DNA from: Prevotellaceae bacterium UBA2718
Lineage (GTDB): Bacteria > Bacteroidota > Bacteroidia > Bacteroidales > Bacteroidaceae
Assembly: GCA_002353975.1 (NCBI GenBank)
Contig: DEKQ01000134.1
Coordinates: 1-9,660, forward strand
Length of the DNA stretch: 9,660 nt
Reading direction: 5' to 3'
Shown piece after piece: positions 6,315 to 9,660 of this stretch; within the stretch, counting starts at the first letter, position 1; the number at the start of each line of letters is the position of its first letter. The translations under genes and the position numbers were made by a program. The notes under the pieces were generated by a model. That model did no database searches. It was given only the letters and a program-made list of their open reading frames with translations, and was not told the DNA's origin.

Positions 6315-8996
6315 ATGGACACGATAGATAATAACGAAACCTCTCTAAACGAACATCATCCCATTAACCGTTTTGATGCCTCAGCAGTGCATCATCTTAG
6401 CGGAATGTATCAGAATTGGTTCCTCGATTACGCCTCTTACGTAATCCTGGAACGCGCTGTGCCTCACATTGAGGACGGCCTGAAGCCTGTTCAGCGACGC
6501 ATCCTTCACTCAATGAAGCGCATGGATGACGGTCGTTATAACAAGGTGGCAAACATCGTGGGTCACACAATGCAGTTCCATCCTCACGGTGATGCGTCAA
6601 TCGGCGATGCCCTTGTGCAGCTCGGACAGAAGGAACTGCTCATCGATACACAGGGAAACTGGGGTAATATCCTGACTGGTTCAAGCGCCGCCGCGCCGCG
6701 ATACATCGAGGCGAGGTTGAGCAAATTCGCCTTGGAGACAGTCTTCAATCCCAAGACGACGGAGTGGCAGATGTCATACGATGGCAGGAACAAGGAGCCG
6801 ATAACGCTTCCCGTCAAGTTCCCGCTGCTCTTGGCGCAGGGTGTTGAAGGTATTGCGGTAGGTCTCAATTCAAAGATTATGCCTCACAACTTTTGTGAGA
6901 TATGCGATGCTGCGATTAGCTATCTGCGAGGAGAGGAATTTCATCTCTATCCGGACTTCCCGACGGGCGGCTCCATTGACGTGTCAAAGTATAATGACGG
7001 ACAGCGCGGCGGTACGATAAAAGTAAGGGCCAAGATAGAAAAACTTGACAATAAGACCCTCGTAATCAGGGACATTCCATATTCAAAAACCTCTGAGACC
7101 CTGATAGATTCCATAACCCGCGCCGTAGAAAAGGGAAAGATCAAGGTCAGAAAAGTAGAAGACCTTACGGCTGCAAATGTCGAGATTCTTGTGCACTTGG
7201 CTCCGGGTGTATCGTCCGACAAGACGCTTGATGCGCTGTATGCATTTACAGATTGTGAAGTCAGTATATCGCCTAATTGCTGCGTCATCAAGGACCGTAA
7301 GCCGCAATTCCTTTCTGTCAGCGATGTGTTGAGGAGCAGCGCAGACCAGACCCTGCAGTTGTTGAAGCGCGAACTGGAGATAAGACGCGATGAGTTGCTT
7401 GAGCAACTGTTCTTCTGTTCATTGGAGAAGATATTCATAGAGGAGCGTATCTACAAAGATAAGAAGTATGAGAATGCAGCTTCCATAGATGCTGCCTGCG
7501 AGTATATCGACGAAAGACTCACGCCATACTATCCGCAGTTGGTCAGGGAAGTCCGTAAGGATGACATCCTCAAACTTATGGAGATAAGGATGAAACGCAT
7601 CCTTAAGTTCTCCAAGGACCAGGCCGACGAGCTGATTGCCAAGATAGAGGCAGAGATTGCGGAGATAGAACGTGACCTCGGCAGGATGGTGGATATAACG
7701 TGCGAATGGTATGAGCACCTGAAGAAGAAATACGGAGCAGAGCATCCTCGCCTGACGGAGATACTGAAATTCGATACGATTGAGGCTACGAAAGTTGTGG
7801 AGGCCAACCAGAAACTGTATATCGACAGGCAGGAAGGCTTCATCGGAACGGGTCTGAAGAAGGCTGAGTTCGTATGCAATTGCTCTGATATTGACGATGT
7901 CATCATCTTCTATAGGGACGGTCGTTTCAGGATTATCCGCATAGCAGACAAGATAGACGTGGGAAAGAACGTGCTTCACGTGCAGGTATGGAAGCGCGGA
8001 GACCGCCGCACGGTTTATAACTATGTCTATCGTGACGGCAAGGCGGGGCGCTACTATGTGAACCGTATGTTCGTGGATGCAGTGACACGTGACAGGGAGT
8101 ACAACCTTACACGTGGCAATCCTGGCAGCCGCGTGATATATTTCACGGCTAATCCTAACGGTGAGGCGGAAGTGATAAAGGTGACACATGAACCCGGTCC
8201 AAAGGTGAAGAAGGTGTTCTTTGACTATGATTTCTCACGTCTTGAAGTCAAGCGCCGCGGCTCAAAAGGCGTGATACTCACAAAATTGCCTGTCCACAAG
8301 ATAGGTCTCAAGAGTCACGGGCACTCCACACTGGGTGGACGTGAGATATGGTGGGACAGCGATGTGAACCGCCTGAACGCAGACGGACACGGACAGAGTC
8401 TTGGCAAGTTCATGGAAGAAGACAGCCTCCTGGTGGTACTCTCCAATGGTGAATTCTATATTACCAACGCCGATCCCAACAATCACTTTGAGCAGAATAT
8501 CCTTCGCATAGAGAAGTGGGATGCCAACAAGGCATGGACAGCCGTGGTGCTGGATGCTGACAACAACGGCTTTGCCTACCTGAAGCGGTTCCAGATGGAG
8601 GCTATAAAGAATCATCGCAGTTTCGTAGGCGACAATGACAAGAGCCAACTGCTGCTGTTGACAGATGTGCCATACCCTCGCATCAAGGTTACCTATGGTG
8701 GCAACGATGCCTATCGAGAGCCGGAGGAGATAGACTGTGAACAGTTTATCGCCGTCAAGGGCTTCAAGGCAAAGGGTAAGCGTATCAGCACTTTCGCTAT
8801 AGACAAGATAGAGGAATTGGAGCCATTACGCTTCCCAGAGGAAGATGAGGTTGACGACGGTTCAGGCGTTGACGGTCAGGATGACACAACTGACGAGCCC
8901 GAAAACCTTGACCCTGATGCAGGACTGTCTCAGCAGCAAGTGGCAGACAAACTCACAGGACAGCTGAACTTCCTTGATGATTTGATTGATAACTAA
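6315..8996 (+). CDS. parC: DNA topoisomerase IV subunit A (ParC; GyrA/ParC family)
   Basis: This is the DNA-breaking subunit of a type IIA topoisomerase; with ParE it unlinks replicated chromosomes. The 893-residue product begins its conserved core with FLDYASYVILERAVPHIEDG (36-55), then LKPVQRRIL (56-64) and HPHGDASIGD (89-98). The catalytic Tyr130, which forms the covalent DNA link, follows Arg129 in AAAPRYIEARLS. A coiled-coil tower region covers about 345-460. The C-terminal part, from about 515 to 835, reads as repeated beta blades. It contains KRRGSKG (646-652), close to the GyrA box. The last 50 or so residues are acidic. I prefer ParC to GyrA because the region around the catalytic site and the C-terminus diverge from typical GyrA, but a gyrase A label cannot be fully excluded. 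There is no Shine-Dalgarno sequence; an AT-rich 9-bp gap precedes the ATG. Confidence 0.85.
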   Translation: MDTIDNNETSLNEHHPINRFDASAVHHLSGMYQNWFLDYASYVILERAVPHIEDGLKPVQRRILHSMKRMDDGRYNKVANIVGHTMQFHPHGDASIGDALVQLGQKELLIDTQGNWGNILTGSSAAAPRYIEARLSKFALETVFNPKTTEWQMSYDGRNKEPITLPVKFPLLLAQGVEGIAVGLNSKIMPHNFCEICDAAISYLRGEEFHLYPDFPTGGSIDVSKYNDGQRGGTIKVRAKIEKLDNKTLVIRDIPYSKTSETLIDSITRAVEKGKIKVRKVEDLTAANVEILVHLAPGVSSDKTLDALYAFTDCEVSISPNCCVIKDRKPQFLSVSDVLRSSADQTLQLLKRELEIRRDELLEQLFFCSLEKIFIEERIYKDKKYENAASIDAACEYIDERLTPYYPQLVREVRKDDILKLMEIRMKRILKFSKDQADELIAKIEAEIAEIERDLGRMVDITCEWYEHLKKKYGAEHPRLTEILKFDTIEATKVVEANQKLYIDRQEGFIGTGLKKAEFVCNCSDIDDVIIFYRDGRFRIIRIADKIDVGKNVLHVQVWKRGDRRTVYNYVYRDGKAGRYYVNRMFVDAVTRDREYNLTRGNPGSRVIYFTANPNGEAEVIKVTHEPGPKVKKVFFDYDFSRLEVKRRGSKGVILTKLPVHKIGLKSHGHSTLGGREIWWDSDVNRLNADGHGQSLGKFMEEDSLLVVLSNGEFYITNADPNNHFEQNILRIEKWDANKAWTAVVLDADNNGFAYLKRFQMEAIKNHRSFVGDNDKSQLLLLTDVPYPRIKVTYGGNDAYREPEEIDCEQFIAVKGFKAKGKRISTFAIDKIEELEPLRFPEEDEVDDGSGVDGQDDTTDEPENLDPDAGLSQQQVADKLTGQLNFLDDLIDN

Positions 8997-9013
8997 GAAG
9001 ACGTAGAATATAC

Positions 9014-9073
9014 AAATCGCCGTACGGCATATCTTTGCAATTATGCGAGGTAAGCTGTACGGCGATTTTTTTT
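9014..9073 (+). terminator. Intrinsic terminator of the glyS-parC operon
   Basis: A perfect 12-bp inverted repeat, AAATCGCCGTAC (9014-9025) and GTACGGCGATTT (9057-9068), encloses a 31-nt loop and runs into eight consecutive T (9066-9073). It begins 17 nt after the parC stop, so it is a strong Rho-independent terminator for rightward transcripts. The loop holds a minor GCAT/ATGC pairing (9027-9030 with 9043-9046). On the opposite strand the stem is followed by only three T, so it would work less well for the convergent gene on the right. A second small GC-rich hairpin (CTGC/GCAG outside CAGG/CCTG, 9081-9104) lies between the terminator and that gene's stop, without a T-run on either strand. 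Confidence 0.9.
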
Positions 9074-9109
9074 GTAATCCCTGCGCAGGCTCGCCTGGCG
9101 GCAGTCCCT

Positions 9110-9660
9110 TCACCGCCACATCACCTCGCCTCTATCGTATGTGAAGATGCGCTCTTCCTTACCTTTTGTCAGGTCATGCAGGATGTATAGCGCACCCTCG
9201 GGCACGCCGGTGAACGTCACGCTGTCACTCGTGGCGGTCTGCTCGCCTACTGCGTGTGGACCGTCATTGCCGTAATAGTCTAAGTGGTAGCGGTGGCCCG
9301 CAGTCACGTGGTTGTCGTCATTGCGAGGCAGGTAGCGTATCTTTGCCACTGATACAGGGGCACCGAAATCGAATGTCAGGGTACAGTCATCCGACTTCTT
9401 TGTCTGATAGTATGTCAGCGCGTCGCCGTCAGCTGCGTCCTCCGCTTTGAAGCCTGTGTCCTCGTTGCCGTCGGTTGTGATGCTGACGGGGCTGAGCTTC
9501 TTTCTCTCTGCATCATAAAACCCCACCTCCGCCACGTTGCAATGGCTGCGTCGCGGAGCCGTGTAGCGTATATAGCGATATGCCCTTCCCTTGGTGTCGG
9601 TGCTTACGCTGTCGTATTCCATTTCCGGATTGCGCGCTATCTCGGCTATCTTCCTCTTGT
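9110..9660 (-). CDS. C-terminal part of a discoidin (F5/8 type C)-domain protein
   Basis: The reading frame is open to the right edge of the window, so the gene is cut there. About 182 C-terminal residues are visible; the first in-frame Met (9620-9622) is probably internal because coding-like sequence (KRKIAEIARNPE) precedes it. The visible part reads as a beta-sandwich of the F5/8 type C (discoidin, CBM32-like) kind. It shows AYRYIRYTAPRRSHCNVAEV, a D-G-D-ALTYYQ segment, then LTFDFGAPVSVAKIRYLPRN and DDNHVTAGHRYHLDYY. It ends in LTKGKEERIFTYDRGEVMWR. Such tails occur in secreted Bacteroidetes proteins, often behind a transglutaminase-like or glycan-active domain, but which catalytic domain is present here cannot be seen. 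Its role is probably binding of a carbohydrate or glycoprotein at the cell surface (inference). It converges on parC and is not part of that operon. Confidence 0.75.
   Translation of the reverse strand, partial: KRKIAEIARNPEMEYDSVSTDTKGRAYRYIRYTAPRRSHCNVAEVGFYDAERKKLSPVSITTDGNEDTGFKAEDAADGDALTYYQTKKSDDCTLTFDFGAPVSVAKIRYLPRNDDNHVTAGHRYHLDYYGNDGPHAVGEQTATSDSVTFTGVPEGALYILHDLTKGKEERIFTYDRGEVMWR

Noticed and set aside
7419..8189. Long minus-strand reading frame (256 codons) inside parC
   Set aside because: It lies entirely opposite a well-conserved ParC coding region, its translation resembles no known protein, and it has the composition expected of a shadow frame.

Overview
The window is a stretch of ordinary chromosomal housekeeping genes from a member of the Bacteroidales, most likely Prevotella or a close relative. 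Four things suggest this. The gene order is rpmF-fabH-era-der. GlyRS is a single chain of about 514 residues with no separate alpha and beta subunits, followed directly by an FKBP-type isomerase lipoprotein. Shine-Dalgarno sequences are weak or absent. The one convincing promoter element matches the Bacteroidetes -7 box TAnnTTTG. The genus is inferred from these traits and the protein sequences; no database search was possible.

Layout. Positions 4-3901 (+) carry a tightly packed run: ribosomal protein L32 (rpmF), beta-ketoacyl-ACP synthase III (fabH), the GTPase Era, the double GTPase Der, and a small unrecognised lipoprotein. Neighbouring genes are 12 bp apart or overlap, except at era-der, where a 142-bp spacer holds a long imperfect inverted repeat. 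A 185-bp spacer (3902-4086) then contains an AT-rich tandem motif, a TAnnTTTG promoter element and a 5' leader of roughly 90 nt. Positions 4087-8996 (+) carry a second operon: glyS, an FKBP-fold lipoprotein and the topoisomerase IV A subunit (parC). It closes with a strong intrinsic terminator at 9014-9073. From the right edge a convergent gene (9110 to beyond 9660, -) enters. Only its C-terminal discoidin-like (F5/8 type C) domain is visible.

The first operon joins ribosome biogenesis (L32, Era and Der all act on ribosome assembly) with the step that initiates fatty-acid synthesis. The second joins tRNA charging, envelope protein folding and chromosome decatenation. I see no CRISPR array, transposase, phage gene, tRNA or rRNA, and no evidence of a new defence or mobile system. 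The points worth a second look are small: the inverted repeat between era and der, residue changes in FabH, the FKBP protein and ParC, a GyrA-box-like motif in ParC, and promoter-like sequence inside the terminator.
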